From NCBI RefSeq assembly GCF_014650675.1, contig NZ_BMVK01000008.1, positions 186,001-250,000 of the forward strand: a stretch of 64,000 bases of DNA, read 5' to 3'. Origin of the DNA: Streptomyces anulatus (GTDB lineage: Bacteria > Actinomycetota > Actinomycetes > Streptomycetales > Streptomycetaceae). Each line of letters starts with the position of its first letter. The first letter of the stretch is position 1. The position numbers and the translations under genes were made by a program. Of the stretch, positions 8,045 through 16,122 are shown in pieces. The notes beneath the pieces are model-generated. The model saw nothing but the letters and a program-made list of their open reading frames with translations. It did no database searches and had not been told where the DNA came from.

Positions 8045-9099
8045 GGCGGGGACGGGCCGTGGCGGCGGCGACGGCGGTGCTCGCCGTGGTGGCCGGCTCG
8101 CTCGCTCTCACCCGGCTCGGGTCCGGCGAGGAGACCGGCGGGGCGAAGAACACCGGGCTGCCCCCGGCCACCGCCCCGGTCGAGCGCGGGGACCTCCGCG
8201 ACAGCGCCCAGGCCGACGGGACGCTCGGCTACGACAAGCAGCGCAAGGTCAACGCGGGCGCGGCGGGCACCATCACCTGGGCGCCGCGCACGGGCTCGAC
8301 CGTGAAGCGGAACGAGCGGCTGTACGAGATCGACGGCCGGCCGGTCCGGCTGATGTACGGCGCCGGACCCATGTACCGGACGCTGAAGCCGGGCGACAAG
8401 GGCCGGGACGTGGAGCAGTTGGAGCGCAATCTCGCGGAGCTGGGCTACACGGGCTTCACCCCGGACGAGGAGTACACCGAGCTGACCTCGGCGGCCGTGA
8501 AGCGCTGGCAGAAGTCCCACGATGTGAAGCAGACCGGGAAGGTCGGGCCGCAGGACGTCACGTTCGCCCCGGGGAAGGTGCGGATCAAGAGCGTCGGGGC
8601 GGGCGTGGGGGAACAGGCCCAGCCCGGCGCGCCGGTCCTGGAGACGACCGGTTCCGAGCGCATCGTGACGTTCCGGCTGGACGTGGCGGAGAGCCGGCTG
8701 GCGAAGGCGGGCACGAAGGTCACGGTGGATCTGCCGGACGGCACGACCGCGTCCGGGAAGGTCTCGTCGGTCGGCCGGACCGCGAAGCCGGGCGACGACC
8801 CGCAGGACGACAGCCCCAAGGTCACCCTCACCGTCTCCTTCGACGAGCCGGACGAGGTCGACGGCTTCGACCAGTCGCCGGTCACGGTGAACCTGACGGG
8901 CGAGACCCGCAGAGACGTCCTGACCGTGCCGGTGAACGCACTGCTCGCCCTGCCCGGCGGCGGCTTCGGCCTCCAGGTGGTCCGGGGCGGCACCACCCGC
9001 GAGGTGAAGGTCGAGCTCGGCATGTTCGCCGAGGGCCGGGTCGAGGTGTCCGGCGGCGGACTGCGCGAGGGCGCGAAGGTCGGGGTGCCGAAGATATGA
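8041..9099 (+). CDS. Membrane-fusion adaptor with peptidoglycan-binding domain (MacA-like)
   Basis: 352 aa with an N-terminal membrane anchor (AVAAATAVLAVVAGSLAL). After a barrel-like segment (TIDAPRTG-type TITWAPRTGSTVKRNERLYEIDG) comes a PG_binding_1 domain (about residues 118-165: LKPGDKGRDVEQLERNLAELG and AAVKRWQKSHD). The C-terminal half is the barrel-sandwich/beta-barrel of RND/ABC adaptors (VTFRLDVAESRLAKAGTKV, VLTVPVNALLAL). Gram-positive MacB-type systems use such adaptors to couple the ABC permease to wall-side substrates. Start ATG 8041 overlaps the lipoprotein stop; the stop overlaps the ATPase start. Confidence 0.9.
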   Translation: MRRGRAVAAATAVLAVVAGSLALTRLGSGEETGGAKNTGLPPATAPVERGDLRDSAQADGTLGYDKQRKVNAGAAGTITWAPRTGSTVKRNERLYEIDGRPVRLMYGAGPMYRTLKPGDKGRDVEQLERNLAELGYTGFTPDEEYTELTSAAVKRWQKSHDVKQTGKVGPQDVTFAPGKVRIKSVGAGVGEQAQPGAPVLETTGSERIVTFRLDVAESRLAKAGTKVTVDLPDGTTASGKVSSVGRTAKPGDDPQDDSPKVTLTVSFDEPDEVDGFDQSPVTVNLTGETRRDVLTVPVNALLALPGGGFGLQVVRGGTTREVKVELGMFAEGRVEVSGGGLREGAKVGVPKI

Positions 9100-9887
9100 G
9101 CCGCTACGTCGACGCGGGACCCGGTACGGACACGGGTGCACATGCAGATACGGGTGCGCGTACGGACACGGGTGCGCGTACGGTCGTCGCCCTCGCAGGG
9201 GTCACCAAGGAGTACCCCGGCCCGGTCGCCGCGCTGCGCGGGGTGGACCTCACCGTCGAGGAGGGCGAACTCCTCGGCATCGTGGGCCCCTCCGGCTCCG
9301 GCAAGTCCACGCTGCTGCACATCATCGGCACCCTGGACCGCCCGACCACGGGCTCCGTCCACATCGCGGGCCACGACGTGGCGGCGCTCTCGGACCGCAG
9401 GCTCTCCGCGCTGCGGGCCCAGCATGTGGGCTTCGTCTTCCAGGCGTTCCATCTGGTGCCGGGCGTCAGCGCCCGCGACAACGTGGCGGAGGGCCTGCTC
9501 TACTCCGGCCTCTCCCGCTCCGTACGCCGCCGCAGGGCGGCCGAGGCCCTGGACCGGGTCGGCCTCGCGGACCGCCTCGACCACAAGCCGCACCAGCTGT
9601 CCGGCGGCCAGAAGCAGCGGGTCGCCATCGCCCGGGCCGTGGTCGGCGAGCCCGCGCTGCTGCTGGCCGACGAACCGACCGGGGCGCTCGACTCGGAGTC
9701 GGGGGCGGCGGTGATGCGACTGCTGCGGGACCTGAACCGGGAGGGGGCCACGATCGCGGTCATCACGCACGACACGGAGATCGCGCGGGAGTTGCCGCGC
9801 GAGGTACGCATCCGGGACGGCCGGGTGGTCGCGGACCTGCGGAATCCTTCTGCCGCACCGTCCGTGGCGACGGGAGCGGGCCGGTGA
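9096..9887 (+). CDS. MacB/LolD-type ABC transporter ATP-binding protein
   Basis: 263 aa. The core starts near residue 30 (VALAGVTKEYPGPVAALRGVDL). Walker A is GPSGSGKST, the Q-loop is in GFVFQAFHLVPG, the signature is LSGGQKQR, Walker B is LLLADEPTGALD and the H-loop is VITHD. LSGGQ with the ADEPTGALD motif places it in the MacB/LolD/FtsE branch. The first 30 residues come from a near-tandem DNA repeat (GGGTGCRCRTRCGGACAC type, 9130-9185) encoding TDTGAHADTGARTDTGART, an unusual low-complexity N-terminus not seen in relatives I know. Overlaps neighbours by 4 bp on both sides. Confidence 0.95.
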   Translation: MSRYVDAGPGTDTGAHADTGARTDTGARTVVALAGVTKEYPGPVAALRGVDLTVEEGELLGIVGPSGSGKSTLLHIIGTLDRPTTGSVHIAGHDVAALSDRRLSALRAQHVGFVFQAFHLVPGVSARDNVAEGLLYSGLSRSVRRRRAAEALDRVGLADRLDHKPHQLSGGQKQRVAIARAVVGEPALLLADEPTGALDSESGAAVMRLLRDLNREGATIAVITHDTEIARELPREVRIRDGRVVADLRNPSAAPSVATGAGR

Positions 9888-11092
9888 GCCGCGCAGGCAG
9901 GGGCAGGTTGAAGGCGGCCAGGCTGGGCCCCCGGGACGTGGCCCACGTGGGCTCGGCGGGGCTGCGCAGCCGGCCGATGCGGGTGGTGCTCTCCGCGCTG
10001 GGTATCGCCATCGGCATCGCCACCATGATCTCGGTGGTCGGCATCTCCGCCTCCAGCCAGGCCCAACTTCTGCGCGAACTCGACAAGTTGGGCACCAATC
10101 TGCTCGTCGCCTCCCCCGGTGAGTCGATGTTCGCCGGGGAGGAGGTGAAGCTGCCCGAGGAGTCGGTCGGCATGGTGGGCCGGATCAAGGGCGTGAGGGA
10201 CGTCGGCGCGACGGCCGACCTGGAGGCGACCGTCCGCCGTAACGAGAAGATCGACGAGGGCGATACGGGCGGGATCGCGGTCAAGGCGACGACGGCCGGC
10301 CTGCTCCGCGTCCTGCGCGGCGAGGTCGGCAGCGGCAGCTGGCTGAACGCCGCGACCGGACGCTACCCCTCCGTCGTCCTCGGCCATGTGTCGGCCGAGC
10401 GCCTGGGCATCACCGCCCCGGGACAGCAAGTGTGGCTGGGCGAGCGGTACTTCACGGTCGTCGGCATCCTCGCCCCGCTCCCCCTCGCTCCGGAGATCGA
10501 GCGCTCCGCGCTGGTCGGCTGGGAGGGCGCGAAGCGCCTGCTGGACTTCGCGGGCCACCCGACGTCGGTGTACGAGCGCTCGACGGACGCGGCGGTGCAG
10601 GACGTACGCAAGGTGATGGCGGCGACGGTCGACCCCAGGAACCCGCAGAACGTGAAGGTCACCGACCCGTCGTCGGCGCTCCGCGCGAAGGCGGCGACCG
10701 AGGGGGCGTTCAGCAGTCTGCTGCTGGGCCTGGGCGGCATCGCCCTGCTCGTCGGGGGCGTCGGAGTCGCCAACACCATGATCATCTCGGTCCTGGAGCG
10801 GCGGTACGAGATCGGCCTGCGCCGCTCGCTGGGCGCGACCCGGGGCCAGATCCGCATCCAGTTCGTCACGGAGTCGCTGATGCTGTCCGGCCTGGGCGGC
10901 CTGGCGGGTGTGGCCCTGGGCGCGGCGGCGACGGGGGTGTACGCGCAGTCGGGCGGACTGCCGTGGGTGGTCCCGCTGTGGGCGGTCGGCGGCGGCTTCG
11001 GCGCGACGCTGGTCATCGGCACGGTGGCGGGCCTGTACCCGGCGGTCCGGGCGTCCCGGCTCTCCCCGACCCTGGCGCTGCACGCGGCGTGA
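9884..11092 (+). CDS. MacB/FtsX-type ABC transporter permease
   Basis: 402 aa. Four membrane helices in the MacB topology: one near the N-terminus (RSRPMRVVLSALGIAIGIATMISVV), then an extracytoplasmic MacB_PCD domain (about residues 70-265), then three helices near the C-terminus (LLLGLGGIALLVGGVGVANTM, LMLSGLGGLAGVALGAAATGV, WAVGGGFGATLVIGTVAGLYP). The cytoplasmic motif RRYEIGLRRSLGATRGQI and the ending YPAVRASRLSPTLALHA are hallmarks of this family. Start GTG 9884 overlaps the ATPase stop. Last gene of the operon 7520-11092, which likely exports or mechanically transmits a cell-envelope signal rather than importing a nutrient. Confidence 0.94.
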   Translation: MSRAGRGRLKAARLGPRDVAHVGSAGLRSRPMRVVLSALGIAIGIATMISVVGISASSQAQLLRELDKLGTNLLVASPGESMFAGEEVKLPEESVGMVGRIKGVRDVGATADLEATVRRNEKIDEGDTGGIAVKATTAGLLRVLRGEVGSGSWLNAATGRYPSVVLGHVSAERLGITAPGQQVWLGERYFTVVGILAPLPLAPEIERSALVGWEGAKRLLDFAGHPTSVYERSTDAAVQDVRKVMAATVDPRNPQNVKVTDPSSALRAKAATEGAFSSLLLGLGGIALLVGGVGVANTMIISVLERRYEIGLRRSLGATRGQIRIQFVTESLMLSGLGGLAGVALGAAATGVYAQSGGLPWVVPLWAVGGGFGATLVIGTVAGLYPAVRASRLSPTLALHAA

Positions 11093-11531
11093 GAGGCGGC
11101 CCCGGCCGGGCGTCGGCCGCCGGTGTCGGGCGTCGGCCGCCGGTGTCGGGCCGGTCGGGCCGGTCAGCGTCGGTCGGGCCGGTCAGCGTCGGTCGGGCCG
11201 GTCAGCGTCGGTCGGGCCGGGCAGGCCGGGCAGGCCGGGCAGGCCGGGCAGGCCGGGCAGGCCGGGCAGGCCGGGCAGCGTCGGGCAGGCCGGGCAGCGT
11301 CGGTCGGGCCGGGCAGGCCGGGCAGGCCGGGCAGGCCGGGCAGCGTCGGTCGGGCCGGGCAGGCCGGGTCAGGCAGCAGGCCAGTCAGGCCGGGCAGGCC
11401 CGTCAGGTCAGTCAGGTCAGTCGGCCGGGTCGGCAAGGTCCGCCGGGGCAGGCGCACGGCGGTCGAGCACGCCTGTCGCGGGGGCCGTCGGGCCCGGGCC
11501 GGCTGCGGGCAAGCGCACGGCGGGAGCCCGG
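11093..11531. repeat. Dense 9-bp / 18-bp tandem repeat tract in intergenic region
   Basis: The 439 bp between the permease and the PAS gene hold no convincing gene. From about 11105 to 11430 they are almost wholly repeats. First come two copies of GGCGTCGGCCGCCGGTGTC, then about three copies of GGTCGGGCCGGTCAGCGTC, then runs of GGGCAGGCC (six in a row from about 11218, then blocks of two and four broken by GGGCAGCGTCGGTC units). A last part switches to GTCAG repeats. On the minus strand the 9-mer would encode Gly-Leu-Pro repeats, but no start, RBS or flanking domain supports translation. The tract lies downstream of both convergent flanking genes. Confidence 0.9.
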
Positions 11532-12950
11532 CTACGTCCCCGCCGTCACCTGGGCCAGGTCGACCGCTCCCGCGACCCGGGCCGCGACCGTCTCCGCGTA
11601 CGCCGCGTCCGGGCGCTCGAAGGCGGACCGGTTCGCCGCGCGGAGGAACGTCAGCACGCCCAGCGTCCGGCCCCGGCTCCGGAGCACCGCGCAGAGCGCG
11701 TGCGCCGCGTCCCGGGGCCAGCGGCGTTCCGCGGCCCAGGACTGCGCGGCGTCCCCGGCGCCCGCGCTCGTACGGACGGTGCCGGTGCGCTCGACGGACC
11801 GGAGGGCCGGGTGGCCGGGGCCGTAGCGGGCCGGGATGGCGCCGCCGGACACCGGGAGGCAGGGGCCGGGAGCGTCGAAGGGCGTGGCGGCCGTACGCAC
11901 CAGGCGCTCGCCCGCCACCAGGTCGACCAGGACGTGGTCGGCGAACCCGGCGAGCGCGAAGTCCAGCAGGGAGGTCGCCGCCTCCATCGGGTCCTCGCAC
12001 TCGGAGGCCGTACGTGCGGCCCGGTGCAGCTGGCTCGTCCGGAACCGCAGCCGGTCGGCCTCCTGCTCCGCGAGCTTCGCGGCGGTGACGTCCCGGAACA
12101 GCCACCCCACCCCGAGCGGGACCGGTTCCTCCGTCAGCGGCGAGGCCAGCCGCAGGAATCCGCTGCGCCAGCACCGGCGGCGTTCGCCCTCCGCCGTCCG
12201 CAGGGTCACCCACAGCTCGGCCGGGGCGCTCGGGGCTCCTTCGGCGAGCACATGGTGCAGGGCGGCCTCCAGCTCCTCGACGCCCTGGACCACCAGTTCG
12301 CCGAGCGGACGGCCGAGGAGGGCGGTGCGGCTCCCGCCGAGCGCGCGGGCCGCATACGCGTTGACGACCGTCGGGCGCAGATCGACGTCGACGAGGGCCA
12401 CGCCCCAGGACGCGTCCTCCAGCAGCGCCTCGCTCAGCGCGATGGCCCGCTCCAGGTCGATCTGGGCGTGCACCTCGCTGAACGCGCAGTAGACCCCGGC
12501 CGGTTGCCCGTCCGCGCCGCGCACCCCGGCGGACTGGGTCCGCACCAGCACCCGGCCGCCGTCCTTGCGCAGCAGCGCGAACTCGTGCACCTGCCGCCCC
12601 GGCGCGTCCATGGCCGACATCAGCCGCGCCCGCACCTCGTCCGCGTCGGCCCGGCGCACCGCCCAGCCCGCGAAGCCGGTACGCCCCACGGCCTCGCGCG
12701 CCGTCCAGCCGAGGACCCGCTCGGCCTCGCGGTTCCAGTGGGTGACCGTGCCGGCCGCGTCGAACGCGCAGAGCGCGGCGTCCATGCCGTCGAGCAGCGC
12801 CGCCAGCAGTTCGGACCCGGGAGGCTCACCGGGGATCCCGCCGTCGCCGGCCGGGGGCCCGGGATCCGCGGAGCACCCCGGGGGCCCGCCGCCGGAATCC
12901 TCGTCCGGCCCGAGCTCGTCGGTGGTCCCGCTGCTCCTGGAAGCACCCAC
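11532..12950 (-). CDS. PAS-PAS-GAF sensor protein without output domain
   Basis: 472 aa from GTG 12950. After a Gly/Pro/Ser-rich N-terminus (residues 1-45) comes a PAS domain (about 46-165: LLDGMDAALCAFDAAGTVTHW, ERVLGWTAREAVGR), a second PAS domain (about 168-295, with VALVDVDLRPTVVNAYAARALG and ending GVGWLFRDVTAAKLAE), then a GAF domain (about 305-468: ATSLLDFALAGFADHVLVDL, ARVAGAVDL). Many Streptomyces proteins with this layout continue into a PP2C/SpoIIE phosphatase; here the chain stops after the GAF helix, and the downstream DNA is the repeat tract. It could be a stand-alone ligand sensor or a truncated phosphatase. Divergent from the phytase gene. Confidence 0.85.
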   Translation of the reverse strand: MGASRSSGTTDELGPDEDSGGGPPGCSADPGPPAGDGGIPGEPPGSELLAALLDGMDAALCAFDAAGTVTHWNREAERVLGWTAREAVGRTGFAGWAVRRADADEVRARLMSAMDAPGRQVHEFALLRKDGGRVLVRTQSAGVRGADGQPAGVYCAFSEVHAQIDLERAIALSEALLEDASWGVALVDVDLRPTVVNAYAARALGGSRTALLGRPLGELVVQGVEELEAALHHVLAEGAPSAPAELWVTLRTAEGERRRCWRSGFLRLASPLTEEPVPLGVGWLFRDVTAAKLAEQEADRLRFRTSQLHRAARTASECEDPMEAATSLLDFALAGFADHVLVDLVAGERLVRTAATPFDAPGPCLPVSGGAIPARYGPGHPALRSVERTGTVRTSAGAGDAAQSWAAERRWPRDAAHALCAVLRSRGRTLGVLTFLRAANRSAFERPDAAYAETVAARVAGAVDLAQVTAGT

Positions 12951-13406
12951 TCCGCACCCCCCGCAGAACGTGTCCGCCGTTTCCCCACGCGTCGCCGCGT
13001 GTATTGCTGCACGTCAGACCATTCAACTCGAACGTGACCCAGCACACATCAACTTCACCGAAATCATTTCTTCCACCGCCGGATTCCCGGCCGCTTCCAT
13101 CGTTTTCGCGCCACGCCGCGATCGCGCCGGGGCCCGTCGGGCCCTCCGCCGTGGGGAGTTCACCGCAGGCACCGCGGTGCGTGGTGACGACGTCACCCGA
13201 AGTCCACCGGGCACACCCAGCCTTGGGGCGCCCTCGCACGCGCCGTCGCACGCCTTCACACGCCTCGGACCGCCTCGGGTCGCCTCGGACGCCTCCGCGC
13301 GCCTGGGCCCCGTCCCGGCCCCGGGCCGCTCTCGGACCCGCTCCGCCCTGCACGGCCCCGCTCACCCGCTCCGCTCCTCCGACCCTCGACCGCAAGGAGC
13401 TCCTCC
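12951..13406. other. Divergent intergenic region, PAS gene / phytase
   Basis: 456 bp with no supported gene. The part near 13010-13090 is less GC-rich than its surroundings (TTCAACTCGAACG, AACTTCACCGAAATCATTTC) and is the likely place for the divergent promoters. The part at 13220-13300 has imperfect CACGCC/CGCCTCGGA repeats. A good ribosome-binding site, AAGGAG at 13394-13399, precedes the phytase GTG. Confidence 0.5.
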
Positions 13407-14792
13407 GTGACGCCCTTCCGCACCGCCCGCCCGACGGCGGCGGCCACGCTCGCCGTCTGCGCCGCGCTCGCGACACTCGTCGCCGCCGCCCCCGCGCCCG
13501 CCGCGCCCGCCGCCCGGCAGGACGGCCCCCGAACGCTCCCCGCCGTCACCCCGCGCACCGAGACCGCCACGCTGTACGACGACGAGGAGGGCGGCAACGC
13601 CAATGCGGACGACCCCGCGATCTGGCGCAATATCGCCGACCCGGACCACAGCCTGGTGATCGCCACCGCCAAGGAGGGCGGCCTGCGCGTCTACGACCTG
13701 GACGCCCGCCTGGTGCAGTCGCTGCCCGCGCCCGCCGCGCCCGGCCCCGACCACGCCCCGGGCCGCTTCAACAACGTCGACCTGGTGCAGGGACTGCGGC
13801 TGTCCCCGGGCGGGACGGCGGACCTGGCCGTCACCTCCGACCGGGGCCACGACCGGCTGCGTATCCACCGCATCGACCCGTCCCGGCCGGGCGGCCCGCT
13901 GACCGACGTCACCGACCCGGCGGCGCCCCGGGTGTTCTCCGCCGACCAGGACGAGGTCGACGAGCAGGCGACGGCGTACGGCCTGGCCACCTGGACGGAC
14001 CGCCGCAGCGGCCGTTCGTACGCCCTGGCCAGCCGGCGCAACCGCACCTCGGTCGCGCTGCTGGAGCTGCTCCCGACCCGGTCCGGCACCGTCACCTACC
14101 GCAAGGTCCGGAGCCTCGACCTGCCCTCCGCGTTCCGGCTGCCCGACGGCACGTCCTGGTCGCCCTGCGGCGAGCCGGGCGAGCTGCCCCAGGTCGAGGG
14201 GATGGTGGTCGACCCGGCCGACGGCACGCTCTACGCCGGCCAGGAGGACGTGGGCATCTGGCGGATGCCCGCCGACCTGCGGGGGAAGCCGGTGCTGGTC
14301 GACAAGGTCCGCGAGTACGGCGTGCCGGGGACGTACGACGAGGAGAGCGAGGAGTGCGCCCCCGGGAAGGACCCGGGCTTCGGCGGCACCCGTGTCTCGG
14401 CCGACGTGGAGGGGCTGACCCTGCTCCGCGAGCGGAACGGCGACCGGTATCTGCTGGCCTCCAGCCAGGGCGACGACACCTTCGCCGCGTACGCCCGCCG
14501 GACCGGCCGCGAGAACCGGGCCGTCCCCGTGTACGCGGGCGGCTTCCGGGTGACGGCGGCCTCGGCGACGCTGGACGGGTCCGAGGTCTGCGACGGCGCG
14601 GCGGTGCGATCCGAACCGCTCGGCAGCCGGTACCCGGGCGGCCTGCTCGTCGTCCAGGACGGCAGCGCCACCCCGGCGCAGGACGGACGGGAGGCCACCG
14701 GCTTCAAGTTCGTCGATCTGCGGAAGGTCCGGGGCGCGCTGGGCCTCACCGGCGCCGGTGGAAAGACCGGCACGGAAAAAGTCACCGAATAA
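13407..14792 (+). CDS. Secreted beta-propeller phytase (3-phytase)
   Basis: 461 aa with a signal peptide (hydrophobic core LAVCAALATLVAAAPAPAAPA). The mature protein has features of beta-propeller phytases, Ca-dependent enzymes that release phosphate from inositol hexakisphosphate: the N-terminal NADDPAIWRN motif, GGLRVYDLD, RFNNVDLVQG, AYGLATWTD, QVEGMVVDPADGTLYAGQEDVGIWR and SADVEGLTLL. These repeated blades with D-P-A-I-W and E-D-V-G-I-W are diagnostic. GTG 13407 is preceded by AAGGAG at good spacing. A phosphate-scavenging role outside the cell is expected; no PHO-box-like direct repeat was recognised upstream. Confidence 0.9.
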   Translation: MTPFRTARPTAAATLAVCAALATLVAAAPAPAAPAARQDGPRTLPAVTPRTETATLYDDEEGGNANADDPAIWRNIADPDHSLVIATAKEGGLRVYDLDARLVQSLPAPAAPGPDHAPGRFNNVDLVQGLRLSPGGTADLAVTSDRGHDRLRIHRIDPSRPGGPLTDVTDPAAPRVFSADQDEVDEQATAYGLATWTDRRSGRSYALASRRNRTSVALLELLPTRSGTVTYRKVRSLDLPSAFRLPDGTSWSPCGEPGELPQVEGMVVDPADGTLYAGQEDVGIWRMPADLRGKPVLVDKVREYGVPGTYDEESEECAPGKDPGFGGTRVSADVEGLTLLRERNGDRYLLASSQGDDTFAAYARRTGRENRAVPVYAGGFRVTAASATLDGSEVCDGAAVRSEPLGSRYPGGLLVVQDGSATPAQDGREATGFKFVDLRKVRGALGLTGAGGKTGTEKVTE

Positions 14793-14840
14793 ATCGGTTG
14801 AAGCGCGATCCGGGACGCTCCTAGTCTGTGGGCACACAGG

Positions 14841-15024
14841 AAAGGAGGTGTTCAAGAAGTGATTTCTTCTCGGACTCGTGAGGTGACTGCGGGCTGACGC
14901 CCGTCGTCGCACTCTTTCTGCAGTGCAGGCCGGACGCCGGCCAATCCCAAGCAGTCACCGACCCGCAGGCTCGCCGGTAAGTCCGGCCGGCTCCTCTGTG
15001 CACGGAGGATCCAGAGCCTGCGGG
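14841..15024 (+). ncRNA. Candidate structured RNA with 12-codon ORF (cloverleaf plus three-way junction)
   Basis: Lies between phytase and pdxH. AAAGGAGGTG at 14841-14850 is a perfect Shine-Dalgarno sequence, nine bases before GTG 14859, which opens a 12-codon ORF ending at 14897 (VISSRTREVTAG). The ORF's end enters a structure: a 9-bp stem, GGTGACTGC 14882-14890 with GCAGTCACC 14951-14959, encloses hairpins at 14890-14903, 14909-14926 and 14928-14942. A second element follows: an 11-bp stem, CCCGCAGGCTC 14962-14972 with GAGCCTGCGGG 15014-15024, encloses hairpins 14973-14987 and 14992-15009, then TTTCTGCGTTT. It fits a leader-peptide RNA or sRNA with terminator. I do not recognise the family; no coding gene follows on this strand. 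Confidence 0.55.
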
Positions 15025-15085
15025 TTTCTGCGTTTCCCGGCCCCGCACGGCCTCTCGCACGCCCTCACGGCATCCCGCGTGCGGA

Positions 15086-15871
15086 TCACGGGCAGAGCCG
15101 CTCCACCCGCCACTTTCCGGCGCCCGGCCCACCGCCCTCGCCGTCCTCCCTCACGTACCGCAGCCGGTCGTGCAGCCGGTTCTCGTGCCCCTGCCAGAAC
15201 TCGATCGTCTCGGGCACCACCCGGAAGCCTCCCCAGTGCGGCGGCGCCGGGACCTTCTCGCCCTCGGGGTAGCGGGCGGCCAGCTCCTCGTACCGGCGGA
15301 TCAGCTCCTCGCGGGAGCCGACGACGGTGGACTGGGCGCTGGCCCACGCGCCGAGCTGGGAGCCGTGCGGGCGGGTGCGGAAGTAGCCCACGGTCTCCTC
15401 GCGGGAGGTGCGGAGGGCGGTGCCGGTGACGATGACCTGGCGGGCCAGCGGGTGCCAGGGGAACAGCAGCGAGACGTACGGGTTGGCGGCCAGCTCGCGG
15501 CCCTTGCGGGACTCGTAGTTCGTGAAGAAGACGAAGCCCCGGTCGTCGTACTGCTTGAGGAGCACCGTGCGCGAGGACGGGCGGCCGTCCGGGGCGGCGG
15601 TGGAGACGATCATCGCGTTGGGCTCGTGCAGCACCCCGCCGGCGGCGACCTGGCGGAACCAGTGGGCGAACTGGTCCATCGGATCGGGGCTGAGGTCACG
15701 CTCGGTGAAGTCCTCCGAGCGGTACTGCTCGCGCATCGCCGCCGGATCGGTGGTGGAATCGATGGGGGAGGGCTTACGGGAGGGCCCGGCGGAAGGAGCC
15801 TGATGGGCGGCGTGATCCGGTGCGGGCACAGCATGATCCGGAGTCGGCACGGAGTGATCTGGTGTGGGCAC
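15086..15871 (-). CDS. pdxH: Pyridoxamine 5'-phosphate oxidase
   Basis: FMN enzyme that oxidises pyridoxamine/pyridoxine phosphate to pyridoxal phosphate, the last step of PLP salvage. Family motifs are clear: YRSEDFTERDLSPDPMDQF, PNAMIVSTAAPDGRPSSRTVLLK, FVFFTNYESRKGRELAANP, VSLLFPWHPLARQV, YFRTRPHGSQLGAWAS and the C-terminal WGGFRVVPETIEFWQG then RLHDRLRY. The start is uncertain. GTG 15871 (AGGA nearby) gives 261 aa with an unusual N-terminal tail holding three PxPDH units (VPTPDHSVPTPDHAVPAPDH). The conserved core begins only at about the MREQYRSED methionine, and GTG 15961 is a further upstream option. Divergent from citrate synthase. Confidence 0.9.
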   Translation of the reverse strand: MPTPDHSVPTPDHAVPAPDHAAHQAPSAGPSRKPSPIDSTTDPAAMREQYRSEDFTERDLSPDPMDQFAHWFRQVAAGGVLHEPNAMIVSTAAPDGRPSSRTVLLKQYDDRGFVFFTNYESRKGRELAANPYVSLLFPWHPLARQVIVTGTALRTSREETVGYFRTRPHGSQLGAWASAQSTVVGSREELIRRYEELAARYPEGEKVPAPPHWGGFRVVPETIEFWQGHENRLHDRLRYVREDGEGGGPGAGKWRVERLCP

Positions 15872-16122
15872 GGGCCCATCCTGCCGCAGCGGCCCAGTGT
15901 GCCCGGCAGGGAGGGACCGTAACCACGCGTCGTCGAAATGGAGCCCTGTGCCGGATGTCACGCTTCCCCGCTCCGTGGGAACCCGCCAATATCTTGGGGC
16001 AGGCCCCTGTGTCCTTCGCACAGCAGCGGCCTTTGTACACAGCGGCCTTGATACACCTGCTCCGCGTCGCCACGGCCGCGCCGACCACAGCACGCCGCCC
16101 GCCGAACTGAGGGAGCCGCCTG

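Noticed and set aside
11105..11430. Repeat tract as CRISPR array
   Set aside because: Units are 9-19 bp with no unique spacers and no cas genes nearby.
11164..11531. Minus-strand Gly-Leu-Pro repeat frame as a collagen-like protein
   Set aside because: It exists only because the 9-mer reads GLP in one frame; there is no start, RBS or signal sequence and the units break in other orders.
14882..14959. Cloverleaf as a tRNA
   Set aside because: Closing stem is 9 bp, there is no T-loop GTTCRANYC, no proper anticodon loop and no D-loop GG, so it is not a tRNA.
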